Below, in pieces: positions 33,021 to 44,207 of a DNA stretch of 64,000 nt (position 1 is the stretch's first letter; each line of letters begins with the position of its first letter). The position numbers were made by a program, and so were the translations under genes. The notes beneath the pieces were generated by a model. The model was given only the letters and a program-made list of their open reading frames with translations. It made no database searches and was not told the origin of the DNA. Location: positions 144,738 to 208,737 of the forward strand of contig MU129012.1 in assembly GCA_014904985.1 (NCBI GenBank), in the 5' to 3' direction. This DNA comes from Hydnum rufescens UP504. Its lineage: Eukaryota; Basidiomycota; Agaricomycetes; Cantharellales; Hydnaceae.

Positions 33021-33660
33021 TGTCAGGGTTTGTCCCTTACTCCGGTCCACTCCAGTCCACTCTGGGTCACTCCAGTCCTTGTCCACCCACCTCCAGTCCA
33101 GTTCTCCGCTTAGTTCCTTCACCCAAGTCCACTTTGCTTCCAGTTTGACTCTGATCCAACCCTATCTTGGTTTCATTTCCCTTTCATTTCCCATTGCTTC
33201 TGGTTTGCCCCCTGGCCGAGTTCCTGTTCCTGTTCCTGTCCCCCTTGTAACCACCCACAGTTTAGCAATCACTCCCCCATAGTATAGTCATCATGTATAA
33301 GTAGTCTGAGAGTGAAGTCCAGAGACCCCAGCTTTGGTCTCTCAGGATTTCTGCTGTTATTCCAGACTACAGGTCAGCCTTCATGTATTCCATATTCATA
33401 TTACATAATCTCAGGATTTCCACTGTTACTCCAGACTACAGCTCCGAGTATTATCCAGTTGACTCCACGAGCTTAAGGACTGCTGTGCTCATTTCCACCT
33501 AGTCCCTTCCAGGCTGCTGGACCGCTCCTCCGACATCCCTAACCTCCTTATCTCATTCTTGCCCAGATTCTTGCAGACTTAGCTGGACTTACACCAGACT
33601 TAGCCAGAATTATTTGTGTTTACACTTGTTTGGTGCCCTCGTCACAGCGTGGCCCTGACA
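33021..33660. mobile_element. Solo LTR, 640 bp, inside the E3 terminal repeat
   Basis: Starts TGTCAGGGTTTGTCCC, ends GGCCCTGACA, and is flanked by the 5-bp duplication CTGAC (33,016-33,020 and 33,661-33,665). Removing it restores the terminal repeat GACTGACCAAGGTG. It contains TATAAGTA near 33,297 and tandem ACTCCAGTCC motifs. Confidence 0.88.
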
Positions 33661-33675
33661 CTGACCAAGGTGCCT

Positions 33676-33773
33676 GCCTTGTTATCTCCCTCTTGCCCAG
33701 ATTCTTTCAGACTTAGCCAGAATTATTTGTGTTTACATTTCTTTGGTGTTGCCATTGCAGCACAGCCCTGACA
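33676..33773. mobile_element. LTR 3' fragment of the same family
   Basis: Matches the last ~100 bp of the LTR at 33,021-33,660 (TTGCCCAGATTCTT.CAGACTTAGC ... CCCTGACA). It is cut on the left by the end of element E3, so E3 appears to have landed in an older LTR. That LTR had itself entered the hAT transposase gene. Confidence 0.65.
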
Positions 33774-34508
33774 ATTAGTGAGATACCTGATAAATCCCTC
33801 TTTACTAGTGAATGCCTCTTTTATGATTCATTTTTCAGCTTGGGAGATCTTTTCTTGTTCATGATCCTTCTGAATAGATTCAATCATGATTTCCCAGCCA
33901 TGTGTTTTGCATGCTTCATGACATTCATTTGGATGATGGACTTCTATATGCTTCCAGAGCATTGATGTACTCAAATTGACATAGACCCAAGTGTGACCAT
34001 CATTGGGTTTCTTAGCATTTGAATCCTTTTAGAGAGACCTGCCCATTGAGGATTAATATCTGCATTTCCCAAGACCTGATGTAGAATCAACAAAACTTGC
34101 TCATTCTCAGCCTTCCTCTGGAAATTGTGACTTATATTGCTGAAAGAGATGGGCAATATCCAGGGTCTTCCCAGTTCCCTTTTTTGGTATCTTCAATGGG
34201 GTGTGAACAGAAGGTGAATTTTGAATATTGTATTGGGCACCCTGGCAGTGTGCAGGCAGGGGTGTTTTGAGTTGTGCTGAAGGGTTGGTCAGCAGGCTCT
34301 TTATGGTAATAATAGGGCTATTGGTATGGGGGAATCCCCTAACTAGCTCAAGCTGAGGATCAATGTTGAGTCTTGCATGCTTCTGAGTGTCAGATTGGGG
34401 TGCATTGCTTGACCAGTTCAAGTTTGACATGATAGGGAGACAGAAAAATATGGAATTAGGATTGTATTCAAATATTACATGATTGCTGCCTTGTTGGGGG
34501 TCCCCCAA
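33774..34508 (-). pseudogene. hAT-family transposase N-terminus, broken
   Basis: The minus strand shows a BED-finger-like block (HTWVYVNLSTSMLWKHIEVH then HPNECHEAC) near 33,890-33,990. Downstream is EAFTSKEGFIRYLTN, a motif that follows the BED finger in many fungal hAT transposases. The protein stops where the LTR fragment begins. Upstream, 34,437-34,107 encodes a Ser/Pro/Asn-rich N-terminal region in another frame. At least two frameshifts are present. The catalytic domain is not in this window to the right and was displaced by the nested insertions. Confidence 0.5.
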
Positions 34509-34559
34509 GTGTACAGTTCAGGACCCTGGGTTGTACATAGTTCCTCTTACAATGTCTAA

Positions 34560-34729
34560 TGTCTAGTGTAAGTGTGGACTACTTTCAAGTCTTGACTTAA
34601 GTCAACTGCAAGTCAAGTCAAGTCAAGTCCATCCAAGCCAAGTCCAAGCAATCGACTTGACTTGGGTTGACTCGAAACGGACTGGGTTTGGACCCGAGTC
34701 AGCTGAAGTCCGAGTCCACGGCAACACTA
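34560..34729. repeat. Right terminus of a hAT-type element
   Basis: Subterminal AAGTCAAGTC repeats lead to the terminus GGCAACACTA at 34,729, the inverted form of TAGTGTTGCC at 54,190. The following 8 bases are GGAGGAAT. The matching left end is not in the window, so most or all of 1-34,729 may lie within this element. Confidence 0.75.
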
Positions 34730-35209
34730 GGAGGAATTGGGATTTGTGATGATAAATTTCAACACACAATTACTTCCGCTATTCATAGAAAAACACGTGC
34801 CTCAGCCGGAATTAAATGAACACGGAAATGGGCGCTCGATAGCAACTCTAAATAGGCCTGTTTTCGGAGGAATCCTCACGCACATGGGGTGTCGCTCAGA
34901 CATTGTATCCCAAGGTTGTCGACATATCGCTGTAGAAAATCACGCAAAATTTTAAGAGCAAGGTGTCTGGGACAATTTGCAATTGCTTAGGCATATGCCA
35001 ATTCGTTGGCAGCAATTGGTTTTGACCTGCTTGTAATTCCATCAAGGCGATGAGCCATAATGATGCGGGGGTGCCAGTGATGCCAACGAGGCCACATACG
35101 AACGTATGTATGCATGGGAAATGATCCCTCATATAGGTAATTCGCTTCTCTCCCTCCTCGATCATGCCCCAGCCCGAACCCCGCGGGCAATTCAATGTTG
35201 CGTAAGTTT

Positions 35210-35217
35210 TATAAAAA
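35210..35217 (+). promoter_or_regulatory. TATA-like box of the cupredoxin gene
   Basis: TATAAAAA lies about 52 bp upstream of the proposed start codon at 35,269, a plausible core promoter position. Confidence 0.45.
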
Positions 35218-35268
35218 CTCTGCCAACCTGAGCGCCTTCGCTCCTCAGCGATACGCTCTCTATACACC

Positions 35269-36187
35269 ATGATCTTCTCATACATCATCGCTGGTTTGGC
35301 CTTGGTCGGCGCCTCCCGTGCAGTAAGTCAACTTCCTTGGTAGCAAGTCCCCGAAACGTTCTCTCATCCACCAACACGTATGATCATATTCAGGCAACAG
35401 TCAATATCACCGTGGGGGCAAATAACAGCATTTCATTTGATCCCCCAAGTGTTAATGCCAGTGTTGGAGACACCATCTTGTTCACTTTTATGAGCGGCAA
35501 CCACGTTAGCTTATCATCCTCTCAATCGGCCTTCCATTCACCTCTTCTGCCGTAGAGTGTCATTTCATCGAGCTTCATGTACCCGTGTTTTCCCAGCGGG
35601 AATATCTCGTCTCCTTTGTAAGTTCATTCAACCAACTGTCCAGCAAGCAACCAACGTTTTGATTGTCCCACAGTTTCCCTGTCACTGCGAGGTCCACGAG
35701 GGCCTACACCTTTAGGTTCGTCGTTAACTCAACTGCGCCCATTTGGCTTCACTGCGCTCAGCTTGGGTACGGACATTCGTCTCCTGTGCCCGGTTGTCGT
35801 CTCCTGACGTGTTCCTGTCATCTAGTCATTGCCAGAGTGGAATGGTTGCTGCCGTCAACGCACCCACCACGGGAAACACCTTCTCGCTGTACCAGGTATG
35901 TCATCATGACCTACACGTGCGGACCTTCTCGCCTCACATCACATCGTGTGTTCCAGCAAATCGCAGAAGGGAAAGCTTCAGCGCCCTCACCATCGAGTTC
36001 AGGATACCCCGACACGTACGGTCCGCCTAGTTCAGAAGCCCCCAACCCATACGGTCCACCTAGTTCACAAGCCCTGTATGGTCTAACTAGCCCGCACCCC
36101 AGTGGCTCTGGGCCCCTTCTCCAACCACAACTAAATCGAGCGGGGCCACACTCACCCGAGATCTCACGGGCCTCGCTGCGCTTGTGA
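35269..36187 (+). CDS. Secreted cupredoxin-like protein, probably GPI-anchored
   Basis: Six exons: 35,269-35,322, 35,394-35,504, 35,556-35,617, 35,674-35,766, 35,826-35,895 and 35,957 onward, all with GT-AG introns and consistent phases. Residues 1-18 (MIFSYIIAGLALVGASRA) form a signal peptide. The mature part has a plastocyanin-like fold signature: ISFDPPSVNASVGDTILFTF, GNH, then APIWLHCAQLGHCQSGMV. The latter supplies the His, Cys, His and Met of a type 1 copper site. A YGPPSS-repeat linker follows. The current frame ends at 36,187. One base later in phase, a Ser/Thr-rich segment and a hydrophobic tail (LTGLAALVMSFASAALG) end at 36,227 and look like a GPI-attachment signal. One missing C in the CCCC run near 36,113 would explain the shift. 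Confidence 0.85.
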
Positions 36188-36229
36188 TGTCGTTTGCTTC
36201 AGCTGCCTTGGGGTTGATGATTTGATTTG

Positions 36230-37480
36230 ATTCTCTCCTTACGTTCCCGTATCACTCTGGAGCTCAAAGTGATTATGATTACCTACGCATGAATATTAAG
36301 GATGTGGTCTGTGGGAAAATCATACAGTCAGGCCGAAGTACTCGTTCGTTCACAAGACGATCTTCTGCGTGGCGTAAACTATTTCTGAGGCGCGGGAGTG
36401 ATTCCTCATCTAAGAGCTTAATCTCGTCCGGGACAACCTATGAGAAGATGAATGCATGGCAGCCGCAACAACTAAGATTTCAGCCTCAACGCTGGCATAT
36501 TAATATCTACGCCCGCGAAGTGCAATCATAGAACTCATAGACTTCAAGTATTCGCAATAGCCAAGCAGGTGGCGTCCTGCTTCATGCATCTGATCAAGTT
36601 TAATTAAACCCAGCTATTTGGTTACTAGCGTGTCCGGAACCTCAAGGGGCTCTTGCTCCCTGTCATAACCAATGTAGGATTCGGCGCTGGGCGCTTGCGC
36701 GGCATTTGCCGGTATCTCGTGATTGTCGAGACATGTGATGCCTTGCGCCCCAGATATTATCGCATGACTGATGCACTCCGAGTCACTGCTTGGGCCATAA
36801 TGGGTATCGGGTGGCGAAAAGCGCCAATCCCCGACTCTTAAGCCGATTGTGGTGTGGCTATTTTTCATAATCTATGCAACATGAAAGTCTGTACATCGAC
36901 GTTTGGTGGCATCTCTATGGTTCTTCCAAACATGTCTCGGTAATCAATGAGACTAGAAACATGCAGTGATAGGTTAATTAAGCTCTATTGCGCTTACTTC
37001 AAGAATTGTACGCTAATAGTGATGTACTAGACCAAGGAACAAGAGTTAAATTTACAGAATCATGAAGGCATTGGATAAGCTGTATAATACAGTATGGGTA
37101 GCATGCAGACAGACGCGTGCAGTTGATGATGTGGCAAAAGAAATAAAGTGCAGGAGTCGAGCCCTGATCTGAGGAGATCTTCTTCCGTCCTCGCGTGGAC
37201 CCGTTAACAGACTAGGATCCCTTTCCCTGAGTTCACTAAGCGAGGATGAAATTTAGTATTGAATGACTAGATCGAATGAAGTAAAGGAACCTGTCAGAGT
37301 AAATGGTCCGATCCACGAGTTGCGAGATATCCTTTAAACAAGGGCAAGATAATGGAATTGAAGAATAAAAGGGATCAAACGAGGCTGTATATATAAATCA
37401 TGCCCTATACAACACAAGAGGTGGGTGAGCGCATGTCGCAAGATGAGCTCGGACGCTTGCATTACATAAGACCCGTAACT
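36230..37480. other. No confident gene
   Basis: Contains two modest open frames: 36,289-36,531 plus, basic and Ser/Arg-rich; and 36,614-36,868 minus, 84 codons, containing GLRVGDWRFSPPDTHYGPSS. Neither shows a known domain. From about 36,935 the sequence is shared with 50,205 onward (segmental duplication). Confidence 0.4.
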
Positions 37481-37510
37481 ACGGATCCCGGCCTTCATCC
37501 CGGCTGTAGA

Positions 37511-38410
37511 CTAGGAGATGGTGCCGATCTCGGCATCGGCTGTGGACCCATTCTGCTGGGAGTTCAGATGGATGACAGTCCCGGCGCCCAACATCGCACC
37601 AGCTGCTACAGAGCCTAGCGCAATGATGATCGGAGCAGGGAGCCATGGCGCGGAGGTGGCAAGCCTTGCAGCACTGTTAGACCCCACGGTATTTGTGCTG
37701 CAAGGATATTAATTAAATCCATCAGTTCAACAATGGAAACTCGATACAGATCCACATACGAGAGGGTGGTTGCTGCTGTATAAACATTGGCTCACACTAA
37801 AGTGATGATCCCGGCACCGGATACCGCGAGGGTAGCAATATGTCCCGCCTGATCAGACACCACAGTAAACTCGTGACCACCAAGGCCTACAGCAAATGGC
37901 GAAAGGTGAGATCGCCCAACGAACAGAACAAACTCAATGAACGCACTCGTTATATCGGTGAATACTTTTCCTGCGATAGATCCGCCATCCGCTGTCGCCA
38001 CCGTGAAAACAGATCCCGCGACACTCGTGACTACTCCACCAGCGCCTATCACAAATATAGAACGGAACTCAGGCAAGTTCACATGTGCGTCGGTTCGGTA
38101 CCACCTACCTGTCGCCAGCGTGAATGCATCGTGACCGGCTTCAGCAATGATGGTGAACAGGAAGTCACGTCCGTAAAGATGCTAGTATGATGCTCCCGGT
38201 TATGTGAGCTTAATGGCGTGAAAAAGGTAATAGGCCAGATACCCAAGGGTGCCAGTCCACCGAGTAGGGTGGTTACTACAATGAATAATATTGGCTATGG
38301 CCCTATGTGAGTCAAGCGATACATACGTTGATGTTTTTCCGCCGGTAAGGGAGCGGGCATAGGATTTGGTGCAGCCGAGACAGTAACGAAAGAAGACGTT
38401 GGGCGTGCAT
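37511..38410 (-). pseudogene. Secreted glycine/FTV-rich protein, copy A, signal peptide damaged
   Basis: Homologous to 51,979-52,879. Relative to copy B, 23 bp are missing in the signal-peptide region (near 38,392), so a start at 38,410 runs out of frame after 32 codons. Further deletions lie near 38,160-38,200. The downstream part still reads GAGGVVTSVAGSVFTVATA, then GLGGHEFTVVSDQAGHIATL, and ends in a hydrophobic segment (APIIIALGSVAAGAMLGAG) with a short tail to a stop at 37,511. Probably a decaying paralogue, although an alternative first exon cannot be excluded. Confidence 0.6.
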
Positions 38411-38890
38411 GTAGATATGATCAATAAGAGGTCTAGATGAATATGGAAGGAATGATGAAAGTGGAAGAGACGAAGGTATGAGGATTAGAACAAACTGGTC
38501 CATAACTTGCTTCAAGGGCGAAATGGAGGCTGTGCCGCCTCCGCAAATGGAACCACACAGCCTCGTATCGCTTACTCTCCTGTATGTGAGGAATGAGATC
38601 CGCAGTGTAATGGCTGCGAAGCGGAGCAGCGAGCTAGGCACTGTAAAGTGTTAAAGCTAAGGAGCTGGAGCATGTCGGAATGACGGGGGGGGGGCAATTA
38701 ATCACGTATTTAGCCTCCTACGTTAGGTTGCACCTACGGGAGTCAACTCCCCCCCCATCTGCGTTCTAACGGCTATCTACCGTGAAGCCCTTTAAGTCAA
38801 CCTAAAGCTCAAATTACAACAAAAACGTCTGCAAACGACCGCAATCCCCATACTCCCGTATGAGGAACCCCCGTTTGTGAGTATGGATGG

Positions 38891-39690
38891 CTACCAATCA
38901 ATTTCATCCAGGACGAATTTTGCAACCAGGTTCTCGTAGTAAGGCTTCAACTCTGCCACGCGCACACGTTCGTTGGACTTCGAGTAGAGATCGTATGGGT
39001 TGAAGGCACGGACTGCTTCCAGGTGCTTGTAGTCGCGCGAGTCCATAAGATGTATGCATGCTCCTTCCCGATGCCATCTAGCAAGCCATCCATTCATCAA
39101 TGTGAGCTCCAGGAATCGCGGGAGACGTACGGATAAAGCTATGGTAGCGAATCATGGCCAGGCCTTCCTCAGATAGAGAGCCCTGTCCCCTGAATGCATG
39201 GTACAGATACTATTTGGGGCTGCGTTGATTGTATTTGAATGGCCAAAGCGGACGAACAAACCTTGCCATGGCCCCAGCTGAGCATCACATTATCAAGCCC
39301 ACACCCAGCCTTGTTGGAAGTAAATGTCAATATGCGAGTAATGGAGATACTGTTCCAGGTTTGCGGCAAATGTCTCATGAAAGATAACCCTTTCGTCAAA
39401 CTGGCACAACGAAAGTACCTACACGAGAGATTAGAGAATCGATAACGAAATAAAGCTGCCAGAGACATATGCCCACGATAGCCCACTATCCCCTAGGTAT
39501 ATGAGATGCAATGGAGGATAATCAGCCTTACGTCGATGTGGCGAGGACGAGGGCCCGCGCACTCGGTCCCGAAAAACTAAGGAGCTTGCCTGGATTGTGG
39601 GTCAACCCAACAACCTGCATCCATTCTGGTCTCCCATCCCGTCGGATAGCCTCAGGAGCCTGCAGAAAATGCTCGATCTGGGGAACATAC
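38891..39690 (-). pseudogene. Inositol oxygenase, 5'-truncated and degenerate
   Basis: Minus-strand exons give HFLQAPEAIRRDGRPEWMQ then VVGLTHNPGKLL (near 39,660), CGLDNVMLSWGHG (near 39,290), EEGLAMIRYHSFIPWHREGA (across a 55-nt intron near 39,085-39,140) and a C-terminus FNPYDLYSKSNERVRVAELK ... DEIDW with a stop at 38,891. These are signature blocks of myo-inositol oxygenase, a di-iron enzyme converting myo-inositol to glucuronate. The expected HDLGK metal-binding block reads HNPGK, losing a metal-binding aspartate. The N-terminal region is missing; the coiled-coil gene begins instead. Likely inactive. Confidence 0.7.
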
Positions 39691-39776
39691 TTTTACAAGC
39701 CTTGGACTGCATAATCGACAACAGATTAGAATGAATCTGGCTGAGAATCAAGGAGCACATACCCTTTTGGGGGGCG

Positions 39777-40730
39777 TCATTGAGTCAATTGGGGAAGTTG
39801 ACGGTGCACGACTGAAGGGAACAAATCAATCCTGATTCTTGTCAGGAGCCTAGACAACACATACACTGGCGGCGGGTGTCTTTGTGGTTCGTCTGGGGGC
39901 TCGACAGGTGGTGCCGGAGGAAAGGGTTGCCATCGTCTCTGCTTTAATTCCTCGGCCAGTCTTTGATTCCCCTTGGTCAACGCATTACTAGCCTCCTGAA
40001 GGCCTTCCAGCTGTTTCCTACTCTCCCCCAGTTCACTGTCGGAGAGTAATTAGCTATTGGGCATCCGCTGCGCCACAGTATGTCGTGTTGAACACTCACA
40101 ATCTGATCCATTTATATTCCGCGGTAGCATCCGCCTGTGCCCTTATAGAGCTGTTAAACAGGCCCGAAGAGTTAGAAATAATAATGATCTACGCGATGGT
40201 TAGGTATGACTTACCTTTTGAGGGCACTCTCAGCCCGACATTTGCTCCTCCAGGCTGATTCAAGGCGAATTCGAGAAAGAGTTTCACGAGCCTCTTCAGT
40301 AGCTACGGCAAGACGCCTGTACGGAGACAAGAGGCATCAGATCAATTGTCAGATGATATACCAGCCAAAGGCGGATACGCGCATGGTGATCATATCGGCG
40401 CGTTTTTTGAGTCTGCGGCGGATGCTGTTTTTATCCCTGAGCAAATGCGAAGTGACGGGCCGTCAGCTCAGTAGGCGAAGGGGGCTTTGAATGATATCTA
40501 GGCTCAAGAGAGAAAAAGGAAGACGTACGATCCTTTCCCTGCGGATGTGTAGAGGTGGGCTTCACGATGTACGATATGCGCGTACAGGGCAATCCTTGCA
40601 GAGAGCAGGGCGATAGATGGGGCCTCCCCGGGACGAAGACTATCAGCTGAAGTAGGAGAGTGGTGGTACCAGCTGGGCCGCGACGATTTTGATCGGGACT
40701 TGCTCGAAAAAGAGTGTTTTTACTCATACT
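39777..40730 (-). CDS. Coiled-coil protein of unknown function
   Basis: Multi-exon minus-strand gene. The first exon (from 40,730 downward) contains RIALYAHIVHREAHLYTSAG. Then come RRLAVATEEARETLSRIRLE and SAWRSKCRAESALKR, an exon with IRAQADATAEYKWIRF, and the last exon ELGESRKQLEGLQEASNALT...KGNQRLAEELKQRRW, followed by a Pro-rich tail ending at 39,777. GT-AG introns with GTAAGT and GTGAGT donors separate the exons. Heptad-like Leu/Glu/Arg sequence predicts a coiled coil. In copy A the frame between MSKNTLF and the rest is shifted by a 31-bp difference from copy B, so the true start is uncertain. No family recognised. Confidence 0.5.
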
Positions 40731-41263
40731 ACGCGGCGCGCCGCCAGTGCCTTAAAAATGACGGACAGGTGAGGTAGGACTAGGATATCAGAACCTTTGT
40801 TCGGGAACAGATGTTTGGTCCCGGTCCCGATTGACCTCCAACCTATTTCCGATAACAAAGACAGAGATCGTCTTTCTCTTTTTTATACATATTCCTTGCA
40901 AGACTATTGTTCCAGCTCTAGCTAGGGTGACATTGTTGTCACTATGTGTGCTATTATTACCATATCCATTTTGGAGGCGGTCGAGTTCCGTCGATCTCGT
41001 GAGCCACACCTTTTTATGCTTCTTTCTGAGCTTTGCATTTAGCTCACCCTATTTTCCAGTTCCCGCCGAGGAAAAAGCTACAGTAGTGCGTATTACTAGT
41101 CACTACTCCCATATGTGCTGCTGGAAACTGATTTGGTGAATAATGGGGCTTCATCATTGTAATCATTAACCTATCAACACATTCACTCTCGTCCATCAGG
41201 TTTCAGAGTACTAGTATTCAGGGCCCTATGGACTGAAATGTCTTGCAAAAATACCGCTCCTGA

Positions 41264-42226
41264 GTGTGCAATTCAGTATTGTTGATACTCATCATCATTG
41301 GAGTCATATTTTATTCTCGCGCGCCCTCCACGGTCCACAGTCCCTCTTTCACTGCCTCCGGCATTCGCATTCGCCCCTCATCGATCTCACACGTCCTTTC
41401 GCACCTAAAACCAACACTCATTTCTGGAAAACCTACCTACTACCTCCAGTCTGACAGAACATCCACATTCGACATGCCCTATTCAAAATTGGCGCCGAAA
41501 ATGCATAATCACTTCTGGATTTAGGCGCGATTCTCCTCTTGGCAATGGATCTGCCAGACAACGTGGACATGTCCCTGAAGATTACAATAATCAGGAGCTT
41601 CCGCTCCTTTTACGGCTCCTCGGAGATACAAGGCCAATAGTCCTGCGTGTGAGAGGGTGGGGGTCTGGCGAGATTCTGCACTGGGTTCATTCTGGGTGGT
41701 CTCGAGTTGACTGGAGCGATGAAGCCTCTAGCTCTTGACGGTGACATCCGTTCGCCGCGATGTCACGAGGTCAAATTGAATAGACGCCGGGTTGCTAGTT
41801 GCGAGCGGCACTGACTGTAATCTGCGGACCAAGTTGGCATATAACAGACCTCTAGTGAACTCCTATGTAGTATTTACTACAACATGTACATATTGCTACT
41901 GATATTGATATTCAAGCTCGAGATTCGTCTATACAATGATACGGGCCTTTGCTCATTCTATCTCAGCCATGCGTATCTTTCGTCGTCTCGTATTTCACGT
42001 TACAGTGATCCCACCAGACCTTTGTCTCTCCCTGGAGTCGAACCGGGTATAAAGATGCCATCTTGGGCAGTTGTGCCCTAGAGAACGAGACTTGATGTCC
42101 CCGAACACTGTCGTCTCTCTGCACTTCGCTCCCCCCCGCCAACGGTCGCATTTTTACTATCGATAATGCCCGTTTGCCGGCTGACGTCTAATCAGTGAAC
42201 CAAAATCCCAAAATGACCACAGAGGG
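41264..42226 (+). other. Unassigned open frames, no confident gene
   Basis: 41,264-41,524 (86 codons) begins with a hydrophobic stretch (VLLILIIIGVIFYS), and 41,523-41,640 reads LPDNVDMSLKITIIRSFRSF. Neither resembles a known protein. A tRNA-like B box (GGTTCGACTCC, minus strand) lies near 42,030 but does not complete a tRNA. Confidence 0.3.
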
Positions 42227-42690
42227 TTGTATATGACTCACCGACCAAGCGAATCCCGGCTGCGCACCCCCCTCCTGACGGTTCTTCCTTGTCGCAAGGG
42301 AGCTGTCATATCAAACAAGGCTCCTCACAGGACGATGGAATTAGAAGAACGAGGGCTTCGTGAAGAAGAAGATCGCGCGTTCCGAGAAGCAGCAACCAAG
42401 GATCGCGAGCGAATACACAAAAGCAACAGGCCGAGCCCCGTGCGCAGCCGAAGAGCATCCACGGATCGCGGCGAGGCAACAGCGAGCAATAATGTCGGAA
42501 GATCGGACGACTCCTGCCTCTGGCGCTCTCGATATCAATGTAAGGCTACCATATTGGAAGACACTGCATTGCGGAAGTTTGGCGGGGAGGATGATCTGAC
42601 GGCTCTCTACACTTTTGTGGAGACGTTATTGAGTTCGTCGGAGTATCCCAAACACGATTTCCCAAGAGTGATCCTCTGCTCTTGTGACAT
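42227..42690 (+). pseudogene. UBX-domain (FAF2/Ubx2-like) protein fragment, frameshifted
   Basis: Frame 1 gives EERGLREEEDRAFREAATKD then RERI (near 42,342), the Arg/Glu coiled region that precedes UBX domains in FAF-type proteins. The reading then passes to frame 2: AAEEHPRIAARQQRA, then LDINVRLPYWKTL near 42,530. It returns to frame 1 as LRKFGGEDDLTALYTFVETL near 42,572. RLP and FGGEDDL..LY.FVE are UBX hallmarks. UBX proteins bind the p97/Cdc48 ATPase in ER-associated degradation. The UBA and thioredoxin-like UAS domains are absent upstream, so this is a broken relic with at least two frameshifts. Confidence 0.55.
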
Positions 42691-42763
42691 TCCGCTGACA
42701 CGAAATATGATCGGAGGTTTCTACCACTCTCGTTCCTCACCAAGGTGCGCAAGTCATCCGTAG

Positions 42764-44207
42764 AGAGGTAATAGTGATTAGTTACAGAAATCCATGAGCA
42801 CCTAACCCAAGGGCGGGTCCGATACTAGGCATTCCAGCTCGATGCCCAACTGAACGGCGCTCCTGGTTGCGCTCTTGTAGCGTTATATACAGCCTGACTA
42901 GCCCTCATCAGATAAAGATGTCTCTTAAGTGATTCTACAATAATCAATTTGGAATGACCGTGGGAAGTGGGAACAGAAGTGAGATCACACGTACTTGAGG
43001 CTTGAGCTGTCCTACCGCCGCCATCCCCTTTCAATGCTCGCACTCTTAAAACATATAACTGACTCGACCCGGGCACGATTCGGAATCACTTTACGGTGCG
43101 CCGGGTGCGGGGGCAGGATACATTTACTGATCTTGGGGGCCTATGGAGCGGCACCGTCCCCTGTCGGGTCTTCCCTCGCCTATCCCTTCGCGCCATTGAG
43201 GTGTACGATGAACATGGAAGATGGTCTGGAATTGTTTGTGCAAACACTCCCGATTACGGCTCGTCAAGCCTCGTAACCGAAACGCGATTCAGGACATTCT
43301 CGACATTCTGGGGCTCATATTTCCCGGGCTCCATGAGCCAAGTGTGCATTGCTCAAAGGGGCAGTCATGCGTGTGTTGTCGCCGGTCCATCCATCCGTCC
43401 GTCCAGGGGATCAACAGAGGACAAAGATTGACTGAAGTCAGATCATGCTGGCATTAGTGGTGTCGCCATGCTAGGTCAACAACTCCCTCATCGCGCCCCT
43501 TACGTCTTTGCCCCTGCGCATTCTTGGTTCCTTGAAAGATCTTCCACGTGTTCGGACGTCGGTCATTCGTGTGCATGACCCTAAACGAACTAGGACGGTA
43601 CATACCCAATTCCATATCAACCTCTTCCTTCCTACCCCCACCGCAGCGTGACCTATAAATATTTTTCAGTCGGGCTCTTGGAGGCTATATCTCATCCACC
43701 TGCCATGCGTAAAAACCAATGAAGTCGAGATTCACCGTCGAGACAAGGCGTGGCAATGGTTCTGATCACGCGCCCATCACCTGTCATCCCTATCCACTTT
43801 TGGCTAGTTCTCGTATCTTCCTGAGAGCATCTTCTATCCTCGAAGTAGTGAGCACAGGATTATTAAGCAAATGAGGGCTGCAGGCTTGGTAATATTAATG
43901 TAACACGATGCACCGTCAAGATTCTCAATCCAATTGCAGGCATCTTCGTTTTCTGACTAACGCCCAAGGACTCGCCATCCGCTCCCATCATAGGGGGCCA
44001 CTAGCTCGAGCTAGTGCAAAGTACACCGCAGATAAGTAAGGACACATCTGGTACCATTCCCAGCTGCCAGGATACATAGGGTGACGAAACGGATCGCGCA
44101 CCAATCACTTATCACTTGACAGCTTGATCCCCCCGTTGGGCCGCACGTCGACCTGCCAGCGAGTGTACCCACAATCCATCGAGCGATCCCGCCGTCCCTG
44201 TCTCTGC
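42764..44207 (+). other. Intergenic, one unassigned open frame
   Basis: 43,096-43,431 encodes 111 codons including GGLWSGTVPCRVFPRLSL and AIEVYDEHGRWSGIVCANTP. It reads protein-like but is unrecognised, and overlapping frames make it uncertain. The rest upstream of 44,208 is probably the promoter of the next gene. Confidence 0.3.

Larger units (their letters stand above)
36935..41255. repeat. Segmental duplication, copy A
   Basis: Collinear with 50,205-54,189 and, beyond the hAT insertion, with 62,502-63,040. It carries the glycine-rich secreted protein, inositol oxygenase and a coiled-coil gene. Copy A lacks the 1.1 kb foldback (50,417-51,531) and the hAT element and so records both empty sites. 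It keeps exons that copy B has lost. Confidence 0.9.

Noticed and set aside
34896..35288. 130-codon open frame on the minus strand upstream of the cupredoxin gene
   Set aside because: It overlaps the TATA box and 5' region of the well-supported cupredoxin gene and shows no domain.
40831..41139. 102-codon hydrophobic open frame
   Set aside because: The decayed copy at 62.5-62.9 kb does not keep it, and it lies in untranslated-looking duplicated sequence.
42010..42082. tRNA-like sequence on the minus strand (B box GGTTCGACTCC with partial acceptor pairing)
   Set aside because: No proper A box, T-stem mismatch, anticodon loop of the wrong size and total length near 69; probably chance or a decayed tRNA-derived relic.
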